Positions 40,601 to 48,984 of a stretch of DNA of 64,000 bases are shown here, piece after piece. The notes beneath the pieces were generated by a model. That model made no database searches. It was not told the origin of the DNA and saw nothing but the letters and a program-made list of their open reading frames with translations. The stretch comes from Lutraria lutraria. Lineage: Eukaryota > Mollusca > Bivalvia > Venerida > Mactridae. The stretch covers positions 7,079,770-7,143,769 of the forward strand of contig OZ026850.1 of NCBI GenBank assembly GCA_964023205.1. The letters run 5' to 3'. Numbering within the stretch: the first letter of the stretch is position 1; the number at the start of each line of letters is the position of its first letter. The translations under genes were made by a program, and so were the position numbers.

Positions 40601-42870
40601 CAGATCACTTGATGGATTGAATGAAGCACTCTTAATAAAAAGATGGTCTCATTATAAAGATGGTCTCATTATTAAGGTGGTCTCATTATGAAGATGGTCT
40701 CATTATAAAGATGGTCTCTTTGTGAAGATGGTATCATTATAAAGATAGTCTCATTGTAAAGGTGATCTCATTATAAAAGTGGTCTCATTGTAAAAGTGGT
40801 CTCTTTATAAAGGTGGTCTCATTATGAAGATGGTATCATTATAAAGATGGTATCATTATAAAGATAGTTTCATTGTAAAGGTGGTCTCTTTATTAAGGTG
40901 GTCTCATTGTAAAGGTGGTCTCATTATGAATTTGAAATATGGAGGAAGTGATTAAACGGATCTGTGGTGATCATAATATAGTCGTCCCTTTGTGACATAT
41001 TACTGTAGGTTTAAATATCTGTGACATATAACTGTAGGTTTAAATATCTGTGACATATAACTGTAGGTTTAAATATCTGTGAGATATTACTGTAGGTTTA
41101 ATTATCTGTGACATATAACTGTAGGTTTATATATCTGTGACATATTACTGTAGGTTTAATTATATGTGACATATTACGGTAGATTTATATATCTGTGACA
41201 TATTACTGCAGGTTTATATATCTGTGACATATTACTGTAGGTTTATATATCTGTGACATATTACTGTAGGTTTATATATCTGTGACATATTACTGCAGGT
41301 TTATATATCTGTGACATATTACTGTAGGTTTATATATCTGTGACATATTACTGTAGGTTTAATTATCTGTGACATATTACTGTAGGTTTATATATCTGTG
41401 ACATATTACTGTAGATTTATATATCTGAGACATATAGTATAGGTTTAAATATCTGTGACATATAACTGTAGGTTTATATATCTGTGACATATTACTGTAG
41501 ATTTAATTATCTGTGACATATTACTGTAGGTTTAATTATCTGTGACATATAACTGTAGGTTTAAATATCTGTGACATATTACTGCAGGTTTAATTATCTG
41601 TGACATATTACTGTAGATTTAATTATCTGTGACATATTACTGTAGGTTTAAATATCTGTGACATATAACTGTAGGTTTAAATATCTGTGACATATTACTG
41701 CAGGTTTAAATATCTGTGACATATTACTGTAGGTTTACTTATCTGTGACATATTACTGTAGGTTTAATTATCTGTGACATATTACTGTAGGTTTAATTAT
41801 CTGTGACATATTACTGTAGGTTTAATTATCTGTGACATATTACTGTAGGGTTATATATCTGTGACATATTACTGTAGATTTATATATCTGAGACATATAG
41901 TATAGGTTTAAATATCTGTGACATATAACTGTAGGTTTATATATCTGTGACATATTACTGTAGGTTTAAATATCTGTGACATATAACTGTAGGTTTATAT
42001 ATCTGTGACATATTACTGTAGGTTTATATATCTGTGACATATTACTGTAGGTTTATATATCTGTGACATATTACTGTAGGTTTATATATCTGTGACATAT
42101 TATTGTAGGTTTAAATATCTGTGACATATAACTGTAGGTTTAAATATCTGTGAGACATATAGTATAGGTTTAAATATCTGTGACATATAACTGTAGGTTT
42201 AAATATCTGTGACATATTACTGTAGGTTTATATATCTGTGACATATTACTGTAGGTTTATATATCTGTGACATATTACTGTAGGTTTATATATCTGTGAC
42301 ATATTACTGTAGGTTTATATATCTGAGACATATAGTATAGGTTTAAATATCTGTGAGATATTACTGTAGGTTTAATTATCTGTGACATTACTGTAGGTTT
42401 AAATATCTGTGAGATATTACTGTAGGTTTAATTATCTGTGACATATTACTGTAGGTTTAAATATCTGTGACATATTACTGTAGGTTTAAATATCTGTGAC
42501 ATATTACTGTAGGTTTAAATATCTGTGACATATTACTGTAGGTTTATATATCTGTGACATATTACTGTAGATTTATATATCTGTGACATATTACTGTAGG
42601 TTTAAATGTCTGTATTCCTTTGCTGTCTGTTCCAGGTTTTCCACAGATAAGAGAGAATTACCTGTTCTATGGCACCAGAGTATGTTAACGTTTGTACAGA
42701 GGTACAAGGAGGATATCTCTAGTGAGCAGAAAGAGGCACTATTAGAACTGTTAAGTGTACAGACACACGAACCTATCACATCAGAAGTTAGACGTGAACT
42801 GATGCATTCTAAGTGCCGCGATTTGGAGGTGGCTGAGGGGGCTGGTTCAAACATGTTCACAGGCGATTGA
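13542..42870 (+). CDS. BYSL: bystin (40S ribosome biogenesis factor), ten exons
   Basis: Joined exons 13542-13673, 18441-18532, 22129-22240, 30255-30387, 32321-32463, 34185-34282, 36072-36150, 36465-36530, 38271-38479 and 42636-42870 give about 432 aa without internal stops, close to the roughly 437 aa of vertebrate bystin. All nine introns are GT-AG. Family hallmarks in order: [111 protein letters not shown] and RELPVLWHQ. Bystin/Enp1 (Bystin domain) is a nucleolar to cytoplasmic assembly factor of the pre-40S ribosome, needed for 18S rRNA maturation. The first ATG is used because a basic, lysine-rich N-terminus typical of the family follows it. It is the only complete conserved gene in the window. 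Most of its 29-kb span is repeat-filled intron. Confidence 0.95.
13674..14996. other. bystin intron 1, first part: nothing recognised
   Basis: Intronic. Short overlapping + frames at 13892-14289 lack splice support and homology. A CAGGGCTCTCC near 14630 might be one end of another hAT-like relic, but I found no partner end. Confidence 0.4.
14997..15387. mobile_element. hAT-like MITE, 391 bp
   Basis: Inverted termini CAGGGCTCGACACTAAC and GTTAGTGTCGAGCCTTG are flanked by the direct repeat GCATC (14992-14996 and 15388-15392). No coding capacity. The C-A-G-G-G start and short TSD fit hAT-type elements with 5-6 bp duplications. Confidence 0.8.
15780..16101. mobile_element. hAT-like MITE, 322 bp
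   Basis: Inverted termini CAGGGCTCGACATT and AATGTCGAGCCCTG, flanked by TAGGT on both sides. Shares the first twelve terminal bases with the element at 14997-15387 but differs inside, so it is a separate subfamily using the same ends. Confidence 0.8.
16231..16567. mobile_element. hAT-like MITE, 337 bp, G/C-block type
   Basis: Inverted termini CAGGGCCCT and AGGGCCCTG, with GGGGCC and GGCCCC blocks inside and GCAATT directly repeated at both flanks. Contains runs such as AGGGGATTTTTTTTC. Non-coding. Confidence 0.75.
17177..17595. mobile_element. TIR element of about 420 bp
   Basis: The left end has GGCTTAAATTAAAATTAAG then TTTGTTTGCCCTTTACC. The right end carries the near-exact reverse complement (GGTAAAGGGCAAACAAA ... 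AATTTAGGCC). The arms are about 37 bp. No clear target duplication and no coding sequence; superfamily not assigned. Confidence 0.7.
17763..17847. repeat. perfect 34-bp-arm hairpin
   Basis: Arm 17763-17796 (CTAACAAACATTTATTGTTT...) is the exact reverse complement of 17814-17847, with a 17-base loop. In RNA it would fold into a long uninterrupted stem. It may be a tiny foldback element or a small-RNA precursor-like structure; no further evidence. Confidence 0.9.
18013..18340. repeat. 13-bp tandem array (ACATATTAAACCA type)
   Basis: About 25 copies of a 13-base unit ACAT/CCTATTA/TCA..CCA with frequent single-base variants, ending about 100 bp before bystin exon 2. Confidence 0.85.
18441..18532 (+). 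CDS. BYSL: bystin exon 2
   Basis: Residues 45-74 plus two bases of codon 75. Contains [20 protein letters not shown], the most conserved N-terminal motif of bystins and predicted helical. Acceptor CTACTTTAAG; donor GG|GTATTT. Confidence 0.92.
18980..20287. repeat. interspersed repeat, tandem-core type B
   Basis: Core units of roughly 125-130 bp with AACTAGGTCACCAGGTCAAA, TTAACACTGTAGATGTCA and TTGGATCTTCACCAAAC are repeated about seven times. The right end has CATGTGAGCGATATA, a GCCATCTTGGC hairpin and CTCTTGTTT. The same core appears at 30821-31898 and 39500-40191. The left hairpin terminus is not clear here. A hAT-like MITE (19174-19484) is inserted within it. Confidence 0.8.
19174..19484. 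mobile_element. hAT-like MITE, 311 bp, inserted in a type B repeat
   Basis: Starts CAGGGATTTTTTTGGGG and ends GAGAAAAAACCTG, with GTAGG directly repeated on both sides. The flanking repeat reads ...TGTAGG|element|GTAGGTCAAGTTTG. The related repeat near 31061 has an uninterrupted TTTGTAGGTCAAGTTTGAT, an empty-site paralogue supporting a 5-bp target duplication. A partial inverted copy of its left end lies at about 20287-20345. Confidence 0.85.
20606..20795. repeat. 3' fragment of a TATGCCCC-type element
   Basis: Contains ACCAAACTTTTACCATGCCT, a CTGGACCTGTGCATT stretch and an end with GGAGTGGGCATTGTG followed by GTTTTTTAAAAC, matching the right half of the element at 25235-26056. The 5' end is missing. 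Confidence 0.65.
21241..21425. repeat. 37-bp tandem array, five copies
   Basis: Starts at 21241, 21278, 21315, 21352 and 21389. The unit contains GATAGGAACAAACAAACAAC and ATGTCGGCATGG; near-identical copies suggest recent expansion. Reading frames crossing it are repeat artefacts. Confidence 0.95.
22129..22240 (+). CDS. BYSL: bystin exon 3
   Basis: Completes codon 75 and covers residues 76-112: a lysine-rich stretch followed by an acidic Ser/Asp/Glu run ([10 protein letters not shown]), matching the variable acidic linker of the family. Acceptor TTTTTTCAG; donor ATT|GTAGGT. Confidence 0.85.
22371..25055. repeat. interspersed repeat, tandem-core type A, with higher-order units
   Basis: The left end folds: AGCTCACC, GAGCAC, loop, GTGCTC, GGTGAGCT. 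The core consists of about 155-170-bp units (TCTTCTCCGAAACC, AAGGCCTAGAGCTAAGATAT, CAAGTTTGTTCAAATTA, GGGGTCACTTGATTTATA). Alternating subtypes form about 325-bp dimers, and 641-bp tetramers repeat nearly exactly around 23230-24510. The right end has CTGGTGAGCATTTATA, the hairpin GGGCCATCATGGCCC and TTTTGTTT. Lies in bystin intron 3. Non-coding. Confidence 0.88.
25235..26056. repeat. TATGCCCC-type interspersed element
   Basis: The left hairpin pairs TATGCCCCC with GGGGCATA. The core repeats ACCAAACTTTAACC, ATCAAACTTC and TACTGGACCTGTGCATTTTC. The right end has GGAGGGGGCATG, a GTGTTAAAAAACAC hairpin and ATCTTGTTTT. It has the terminal design of the AGCTCACC elements but different sequence. Confidence 0.75.
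26140..28403. mobile_element. non-autonomous hAT element with perfect TIRs and 8-bp TSD
   Basis: TIRs TAGGGCTGTCCCGATAT (left) and its exact reverse complement (right, ending 28403) are bounded by ATCCTTAC at 26132-26139 and 28404-28411. An 8-bp TSD and TAGGG-type ends are diagnostic of hAT. The subterminal regions are rich in CGATAC/GATACG words, which may be transposase-binding repeats. No transposase frame is present. A second element (26476-27830) is nested inside; without it the host element is about 0.9 kb. Confidence 0.92.
26476..27830. mobile_element. TA-flanked pogo/Tigger-like MITE nested in the hAT element
   Basis: Ends CAGTAAAGTTCC and GGAACTTTACTG, flanked by TA (26474-26475 and 27831-27832). 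Subterminal words (GGTCTTAATA, GGTCGTATTA, CGGGACCG) recur in both arms. The CAGT start and TA duplication fit the Tc1/mariner-pogo group. No intact transposase. Confidence 0.85.
28568..29421. repeat. AGCTCACC-type element, tandem-core type C
   Basis: The left end has the palindrome AGCTCACCTGA..TCAGGTGAGCT, followed by GTCCGGCGTCCGGCG. The core has about four 130-bp units (AGCTTGTTTACACTCTAGC, CCTTCATTTATTCACCGATC, GAGTTATGGGCCCTTGA). The right end has CAGGTGAGCTATAAA, the hairpin GGGCCAATGTGGCCC and TCTTGTTT. Same ends as types A and B, but an unrelated core. Confidence 0.88.
29598..30213. repeat. AGCTCACC-type element with a short type A core
   Basis: Left end AGCTCACCTGGCACAGAGTG, then GTCCGTCGTCCGTCAGTC. 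A triplet of GTCGTTATGGGG-like units and two type A core units follow. The right end has CTCAGGTGATCGATACA, GGGCCATCATGGCCC and TCTTGTTTT. It ends about 40 bp before bystin exon 4. Confidence 0.85.
30255..30387 (+). CDS. BYSL: bystin exon 4
   Basis: Residues 113-156. Contains [20 protein letters not shown], the start of the conserved Bystin domain. Acceptor TTTTCTAG; donor CAG|GTTAGT. Confidence 0.93.
30649..30811. repeat. 5' fragment of a TATGCCCC-type element
   Basis: Carries TATGCCCCTGTATC with the pairing GGAGCATA, a TGTCTGTTTGTTTGTCTG run and ACCAAACTTTAACCTTG. Truncated before the 3' hairpin by or at the next element. Confidence 0.65.
30821..31898. repeat. AGCTCACC-type element with type B core
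   Basis: Left AGCTCACATGTCACAAAGTG pairing with GTGACAGGGTGAGCT, then GTCCGGCGTTGTGCG. About eight type B core units follow. The right end has CATGTGAGCGATATT, GGGCCATCTTGGCCC and TCTTTGTTTT. It joins the AGCTCACC terminus directly to the core seen at 18980-20287. Confidence 0.88.
32321..32463 (+). CDS. BYSL: bystin exon 5
   Basis: Residues 157-204, including [18 protein letters not shown] and ending NWEQ. Acceptor TTCTACCCCAG; donor CAG|GTTTGT, phase 0. Confidence 0.95.
33089..33955. repeat. ~20-bp VNTR (CTATTCTTCCCCAACTAAAC) in bystin intron 5
   Basis: About 45 copies of a 19-20-base pyrimidine-rich unit, with A/CC variants and slightly larger higher-order blocks. It ends about 230 bp before exon 6. 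The minus-strand frames across it (repeats of [13 protein letters not shown]) are artefacts. Confidence 0.93.
34185..34282 (+). CDS. BYSL: bystin exon 6
   Basis: Residues 205-236 plus two bases of codon 237: [20 protein letters not shown] and IFSSNL, a core helical motif of the domain. Acceptor ATATTTTCCAG; donor AG|GTTTGG. Confidence 0.95.
34465..34625. repeat. fragmentary TATGCC-type repeat
   Basis: TTTTATGCCTCC..TATCTGCAGGGTACTGATG occurs twice in tandem (about 34465 and 34503). A short stretch recalling TATGCCCC elements follows. Too short to classify firmly. Confidence 0.4.
34692..35990. repeat. 34-bp VNTR in bystin intron 6
   Basis: About 38 copies of a unit containing ATATTATATAGAGCAGTGGG and TATTGTATTCCGTG, with many partly deleted copies. 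It fills most of the intron and stops about 80 bp before exon 7. Confidence 0.95.
36072..36150 (+). CDS. BYSL: bystin exon 7
   Basis: Residues 237-263: [20 protein letters not shown] followed by NFHLYQ. The 34-bp VNTR of intron 6 ends about 80 bp before its acceptor. Donor CAG|GTACGT. Confidence 0.95.
36465..36530 (+). CDS. BYSL: bystin exon 8
   Basis: Residues 264-285: [20 protein letters not shown] then CE. The shortest exon, 22 codons in phase 0. Acceptor ATTTTCAG; donor GAG|GTAATG. Confidence 0.95.
36776..37784. mobile_element. TA-flanked TIR element, 1009 bp, in bystin intron 8
   Basis: Ends CAGTACGGTTCGGATGATTT and the reverse complement of CAGTACGGTTCGGGTGATTT, flanked by TA at 36774-36775 and 37785-37786. 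TIR similarity continues for about 34 bp (TTGTCCG...). GATCGCC/GGCGATT words repeat near the ends. No transposase frame. Tc1/mariner-pogo-like by ends and TSD. Confidence 0.88.
38271..38479 (+). CDS. BYSL: bystin exon 9
   Basis: Residues 286-354 plus two bases of codon 355. Carries the family's best-conserved block: [47 protein letters not shown]. Acceptor ATATTTGTAG; donor AG|GTAATG. Confidence 0.96.
38575..39486. mobile_element. pogo/Tigger-like MITE, 912 bp, in bystin intron 9
   Basis: Begins CAGTAAAATCTCGATTATCC and ends with ATTCGAATAATCAGGG then TTTTACTG, flanked by TA on both sides. Repeated ATTATCCGAATA words lie near the left end. The CAGTAAAACCTCGATTATCCG-type end is typical of pogo/Tigger elements. 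Non-coding. Confidence 0.9.
39500..40191. repeat. type B core repeat, 5'-truncated
   Basis: About five core units (AACTAGGTCACCAGGTCAAA, TTGGATCTTCACCAAACC), ending TCATGTGAGCGATATAGGGCC, then ATCTTGATCCTCTTGTTT. The left end stops next to the MITE at 38575-39486 and no AGCTCACC terminus is seen. Confidence 0.82.
40583..40945. repeat. ~17-bp VNTR (GGTCTCATTATAAAGAT) starting at a transposon-like end
   Basis: About 19 copies of a 16-18-base unit follow TACTGTAAAACCTGAATATC at 40581-40600. That lead sequence resembles pogo/Tigger-type ends, and the GGTCTCATTAT unit resembles the GGTCTTAATA subterminal words of the element at 26476-27830. Confidence 0.8.
40996..42608. repeat. 29-bp VNTR abutting the last bystin exon
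   Basis: About 55 copies of a unit reading ATCTGTGACATATTACTGTA then GGTTTAAAT, with TATA/AATT variants and a few one- or two-base contractions. The array stops about 28 bp before the exon 10 acceptor, so it lies across the branch-point region or just upstream of it. Confidence 0.95.
42636..42870 (+). CDS. BYSL: bystin exon 10 (terminal)
   Basis: Completes codon 355 and runs to TGA at 42868-42870 (residues 356-432). Contains [20 protein letters not shown] and [12 protein letters not shown], then a variable tail. Its acceptor (TGCTGTCTGTTCCAG) follows directly after a 1.6-kb 29-bp VNTR. Confidence 0.95.
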
Positions 42871-42909
42871 ATTGTTTGTTCAAATTTTCGGACAGCTGTT
42901 TTTCATTGT

Positions 42910-42915
42910 AATAAA
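42910..42915 (+). terminator. BYSL: bystin polyadenylation signal
   Basis: AATAAA, 40 bases after the stop codon and followed by a TG/T-rich stretch (TTATTTTGTGTG), the usual layout for cleavage and polyadenylation. It implies a very short 3' UTR. Confidence 0.7.
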
Positions 42916-44512
42916 TTATTTTGTGTGAAGCCTGAATAAGTTTTACGGATATTAGACATCTGTCCATGCAATTCAATATATATTAAGACTGTTATATGTT
43001 CAATTAACTGTTTGGAAGATTCATCAGTTAACCCATTATTCAATTAACTGTTTGGAAGATTCATCAGTTAACCCATTATTCAAATAACTGTTTATTGTCA
43101 TCCCTGCTGAAAATCAAAGGGATTTTGTTTGGCTGGAAATCCATTTTCTTCCTCAATTTGTTCAAATTAGACCTAATGAAAATACTTGGCTGAGGACTGT
43201 TTTATGTCAAGTTTGTATGTTGTTGAACAAATGAACTCATTTATAGATTGATTAAGCTGTTAATTGGCATGCCCTGGAACTGAAGCGTCTCAAATAGCAA
43301 TCACATTGGTATCATTTTAATGCCTAAATCAATTAATGAAAGCCCTGTAAAACTGTTGCGAAATATCCTGCTAGTTTACTCAAAATACACATTTTAAGAT
43401 TTACCAAACCTGCCAAGTTTGGCCTCAGAAAAAAATGGAAAGTATTTTCACAACTCGACCTTTACTATCCAAACTGAAAACATAGCAGAAAAATGTCAAC
43501 GAACAGTGAAATGGTAAGTATTGCTCATGCTATGTTCATTTTCGCGATATAAAGTTTATCCTATCATTCAATCATAAGTAAATATTGATATTCATGCATT
43601 TGTTTGTGTTTTGCTGCTTTGAAAAGCTCAGAAAATTCTCAGACGAATAAGACGTTAATAAAAGGCTGGCAGCCTTTTATCAAAATCAACATACAAATAC
43701 CGACGTGTGCGTTATAGTTATTTTTGAATGCACATTCTTCTTTGACTTTTCTGTAATAATTGGTTTTACATGTGATAAATGCATTTTTTGTGTATGAAAA
43801 CTAAGACACAGCATGTCCCTTTAATGATTGATTGTTAATGAATGATATCTAATGATTAATTGTTAATGATCGTGAATATTGATGAATGATATATAGCTAT
43901 TGATTATATGCCTTTAATTGTTAATATTTCACTATAACAGATGATTGTTGATGATTAATTGTTATGATTGATTTACAAACACGTACTGTAAATTATTGAT
44001 TATATTTAGTAGAAAAAGTTCTATATGATGCTTGTTTATCCAATTTATTTCAATATATTCAACATTAAGTTCTTCATCATTTAGCTTTAATATTAGTCAA
44101 ATAAACTCCAGATATGATGACCTTGCTGAGATTGCCTTAGGTAACATTTCCTGATCTTTTGTTTGAAATGATTTTTTCGTGTACAGAATTGTTATTAACT
44201 GTGTAAATAGAAATAATTGTTAATAACTGATGAAATATTAAAAATGGACGGAGTATATTGATAGTGGATTGTTTGTTTTATTAATCCTCTGGCCGTCTAA
44301 AGAAATGGTTAGCTAACCTTCATGAAAATGTGTTGCGTCTTATATATCTGTAACATTGTAGTACTTATGTCCAGACCCATATGTTCACCACCTGATTATG
44401 AAACACTGACCTAATAGTTACGAAATCATTCAAAGGTATAAACTAAATGTAGTCATGTGAATTAATCACATATCATAATGTATAAATGCTGATGTTATCA
44501 AATTAATTTTTT
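42916..44512. other. no gene recognised downstream of bystin
   Basis: AT-rich intergenic DNA. A 37-bp unit (TTCAATTAACTGTTTGGAAG...) is duplicated at about 43000-43075. ATTGTTAATGAT-rich low-complexity text fills 43820-43970. No exon supported. Confidence 0.5.
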
Positions 44513-44710
44513 AGCTGACCTGAGCATGTAGTGCTCAAAGATGAGCTATTGGGATCAGTCGGTTGATGTCCGTCATCCACATGGTTTGTGGTTATTAACA
44601 CTCTATTTGACTGGATCTTCATTAAACTTTGACTCTCCTAGTAAGAGATTGATATTAAACAAGTTGCAATGATACGAAAGAATAAGCAGTATTTACTCAG
44701 GTGAGTAAGT
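44513..44710. repeat. truncated AGCTCACC-type element
   Basis: Left end AGCTGACCTGAGCATGTAGT, pairing with GTGCTCAAAGATGAGCT. A short type B-like core follows (TGACTGGATCTTCATTAAAC) and then CTCAGGTGAGTAAG, the expected subterminal sequence. The GGGCC hairpin is absent. Confidence 0.65.
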
Positions 44711-44849
44711 AAAGAGTTTGCATAATAGATTAAGATATAGTAAGTCATGTAATACTACCTGCAGGAGGGGTTAGATGTAGCTATGGTTTCACAGAGTTCA
44801 CAAGTAAGTAATGTGACACCAGCAGTATGAAGCCAATTTTTGTACGTTA

Positions 44850-47800
44850 CAATAGAACCTTGATATTAAAACCACCTTTGAACAAATAATGAAATGGTCT
44901 TATTATTGAGGGGTTGTTATCATAGTTCAAAAGTAAGTGGTGACTATAATGAGATGGCGTAAATATTGCGAGGTTTTATTGTAAATATAATGAGATGGTG
45001 TGAATAGTGCGAGGTTTTATTGTACATATAGTGAGATGGTGTGAATAGTGCGAGGTTTATTGTAAATATAATGAGATGGTGTGAATAGTGCGAGGTTTTA
45101 TTGTAAATATAATGAGATGGTGTGAATAGTGCGAGGTTTTATTGTAAATATAATGAGATGGTGTGAATAGTGCGAGGTTTTATTGTAAATATAGTGAGAT
45201 GGTGTGAATAGTGCGAGGTTTTATTGTAAATATAATGAGATGGTGTGAATAGTGCGAGGTTTTATTGTAAATATAATGAGATGGTGTGAATAGTGCGAGG
45301 TTTTATTGTACATATAGTGAGATGGTGTGAATATTGAGAGGTTTTATTGTAAATATAATGAGATGGTGTGAATAGTGCGAGGTTTTATTGTAAATATAAT
45401 GAGATGGTGTGAATAGTGCGAGGTTTTATTGTAAATATAATGAGATGGTGTGAATAGTGCGAGGTTTTATTGTAAATATAATGAGAAAGTGTGAATAGTG
45501 CGAGGTTTTATTGTACATATAGTGAGATGGTGTGAATAGTGCGAGGTTTTATTGTAAATATAATGAGATGGTGTGAATAGTGCGAGGTTTTATTGTAAAT
45601 ATAATGAGATGGTGTGAATAGTGCGAGGTTTTATTGTAAATATAATGAGATGGTGTGAATAGTGCGAGGTTTTATTGTAAATATAATGAGATGGTGTGAA
45701 TAGTGCGAGGTTTTATTGTAAATATAATGAGATGGTGTGAATAGTGCGAGGTTTTATTGTACATATAGTGAGATGGTGTGAATAGTGCGAGGTTTTATTG
45801 TACATATAGTGAGATGGTGTGAATAGTGCGAGGTTTTATTGTACATATAGTGAGATGGTGTGAATAGTGCGAGGTTTTATTGTACATATAGTGAGATGGT
45901 GTGAATAGTGCGAGGTTTTATTGTACATATAGTGAGATGGTGTGAATAGTGCGAGGTTTTATTGTACATATAGTGAGATGGTGTGAATATTGAGAGGATT
46001 TATTGTAAATATAATGAGATGGTGTGAATAGTGCGAGGTTTTATTGTAAATATAGTGAGATGGTGTGAATAGTGCGAGGTTGTATTGTACATATAGTGAG
46101 ATGGTGTGAATATTGAGAGGATTTATTGTACATATAGTGAGATGGTGTGAATATTGAGAGGTTTTATTGTAAATATAATGAGATGGTGTGAATAGTGCGA
46201 GGTTTTATTGTACATATAGTGAGATGGTGTGAATAGTGCCGAGGTTTTATTGTACATATAGTGAGATGGTGTGAATAGTGCGAGGTTTTATTGTACATAT
46301 AGTGAGATGGTGTGAATAGTGCGAGGTTTTATTGTACATATAGTGAGATGGTGTGAATAGTGCGAGGTTTTATTGTACATATAGTGAGATGGTGTGAATA
46401 GTGCGAGGTTTTATTGTACATATAGTGAGATGGTGTGAATAGTGCGAGGTTTTATTGTAAATATAATGAGATGGTGTGAATAGTGCGAGGTTTTATTGTA
46501 CATATAGTGAGATGGTGTGAATAGTGCGAGGTTTTATTGTACATATAGTGAGATGGTGTGAATAGTGCGAGGTTTTATTGTACATATAGTGAGATGGTGT
46601 GAATAGTGCGAGGTTTTATTGTAAATATAATGAGATGGTGTGAATAGTGCGAGGTTTTATTGTACATATAGTGAGATGGTGTGAATAGTGCGAGGTTTTA
46701 TTGTAAATATAATGAGATGGTGTGAATAGTGCGAGGTTTTATTGTACATATAGTGAGATGGTGTGAATAGTGCGAGGTTTTATTGTACATATAGTGAGAT
46801 GGTGTGAATAGTGCGAGGTTTTATTGTAAATATAATGAGATGGTGTGAATAGTGCGAGGTTTTATTGTACATATAGTGAGATGGTGTGAATAGTGCGAGG
46901 TTTTATTGTAAATATAATGAGATGGTGTGAATAGTGCGAGGTTTTATTGTACATATAGTGAGATGGTGTGAATAGTGCGAGGTTTTATTGTAAATATAAT
47001 GAGATGGTGTGAATAGTGCGAGGTTTTATTGTACATATAGTGAGATGGTGTGAATAGTGCGAGGTTTTATTGTACATATAGTGAGATGGTGTGAATAGTG
47101 CGAGGTTTTATTGTAAATATAATGAGATGGTGTGAATAGTGCGAGGTTTTATTGTACATATTGTGAGATGGTGTGAATAGTGCGAGGTTTTATTGTACAT
47201 ATAGTGAGATGGTGTGAATAGTGCGAGGTTTTATTGTAAATATAATGAGATGGTGTGAATAGTGCGAGGTTTTATTGTAAATATAATGAGATGGTGTGAA
47301 TATTGAGAGGATGTATTGTACATATAGTGAGATGGTGTGAATAGTGCGAGGTTTTATTGTACATATAGTGAGATGGTGTGAATAGTGCGAGGTTTTATTG
47401 TAAATATAATGAGATGGTGTGAATATTGAGAGGATTTATTGTACATATAGTGAGATGGTGTGAATAGTGCGAGGTTTTATTGTACATATAGTGAGATGGT
47501 GTGAATAGTGCGAGGTTTTATTGTAAATATAATGAGATGGTGTGAATATTGAGAGGATTTATTGTACATATAGTGAGATGGTGTGAATATTGAGAGGTTT
47601 TATTGTAAATATAATGAGATGGTGTGAATAGTGCGAGGTTTTATTGTAAATATAATGAGATGGTGTGAATAGTGCGAGGTTTTATTGTACATATAGTGAG
47701 ATGGTGTGAATAGTGCGAGGTTTTATTGTAAATATAATGAGATGGTGTGAATAGTGCGAGGTTTTATTGTACATATAGTGAGATGGTGTGAATAGTGCGA

Positions 47801-48343
47801 GGTTTTATTGTAAATATAATGAGATGGTGTGAATAGTGCGAGGTTTTATTGTACATATAGTGAGATGGTGTGAATAGTGCGAGGTTTTATTGTACATATA
47901 GTGAGATGGTGTGAATAGTGCGAGGTTTTATTGTAAATATAATGAGATGGTGTGAATAGTGCGAGGTTTTATTGTACATATAGTGAGATGGTGTGAATAG
48001 TGCGAGGTTTTATTGTAAATATAATGAGATGGTGTGAATAGTGCGAGGTTTTATTGTACATATAGTGAGATGGTGTGAATAGTGCGAGGTTTTATTGTAA
48101 ATATAATGAGATGGTGTGAATAGTGCGAGGTTTTATTGGAAATATAATGAGATGGTGTGAATAGTGCGAGGTTTTATTGTACATATAGTGAGATGGTGTG
48201 AATATTGAGAGGATTTATTGTAAATATAATGAGATGGTGTGAATAGTGCGAGGTTTTATTGTACATATAGTGAGATGGTGTGAATAGTGCGAGGTTTTAT
48301 TGTAAATATAATGAGATGGTGTGAATATTGAGAGGTTTTATTG
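44850..48343. repeat. 41-bp satellite (~83 copies) bounded by transposon-like TIRs
   Basis: Begins CAATAGAACCTTGATATTAA after TA. From about 44940 to 48343 it consists of a 41-base unit GAGATGGTGTGAATAGTGCG + AGGTTTTATTGTAAATATAAT, ending ...GTTTTATTG followed by TA. Each unit's reverse complement begins TACAATAAAACCTCGC, the same as the TIR. Two main variants (AAATATAATG and CATATAGTG) and a rarer ATTGAGAGG form are interspersed, indicating conversion or higher-order amplification. Confidence 0.93.
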
Positions 48344-48347
48344 TACA

Positions 48348-48881
48348 TATCACATTGTTATCGTGAACTTGAGTGTATAAAAAAGCAGACATAGTAAATG
48401 ATTATAGAGAAATTTGGATGAAGGAAATAATTATTTGGAAACTTGTTAAATATCCTGAATATTAGTGGCCTGATTCACTGACTAAGCTAAATATACGAGT
48501 AGAGTCTGAATTCATTTTAAGCCACATGTATTGAGTCATTTGAATGATATAGCATGCACTGTTTCTTAAAGACATTGAACCGCTACTATATAAGTGTAAT
48601 AATAAGTAAGGATAATACTTCAAACATTTCAAGGGAGGGGGATGGGGCAGCATGGTTTGTTGACTAAAGAACAGTTAGTGCATGTTATCATGATTTATAG
48701 TTATATTTTGTTCAAATACATTTAGTTTACGTTTATACAGGTTTCCCTGGTGACAGAAAAGTTCACTGCGGCTTTACTGAACAGGAACACAATATTTTCA
48801 TGATTTACAAATAGGATTTTATTTCTTCATACACTTTCAAGAAATAAATTACACACTCAAGTTCACGATAACAATGTGATA
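48348..48881. mobile_element. 534-bp element with 29-bp perfect TIRs
   Basis: TATCACATTGTTATCGTGAA... at 48348-48376 is the exact reverse complement of 48853-48881. It sits immediately after the 41-bp satellite. The interior has no coding sequence. Superfamily not assigned. Confidence 0.8.
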
Positions 48882-48984
48882 CAATAAATGAAACGGACAT
48901 AAATGCCAAGTAGTCGTCAAAATTAGTAAAATGATTTTGCTAAGAATTAAGAAAGACTACATATCCCTGATAGTATGTCACACT

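Noticed and set aside
42591..42860. Minus-strand 89-codon frame
   Set aside because: Shadow of bystin exon 10 on the opposite strand.
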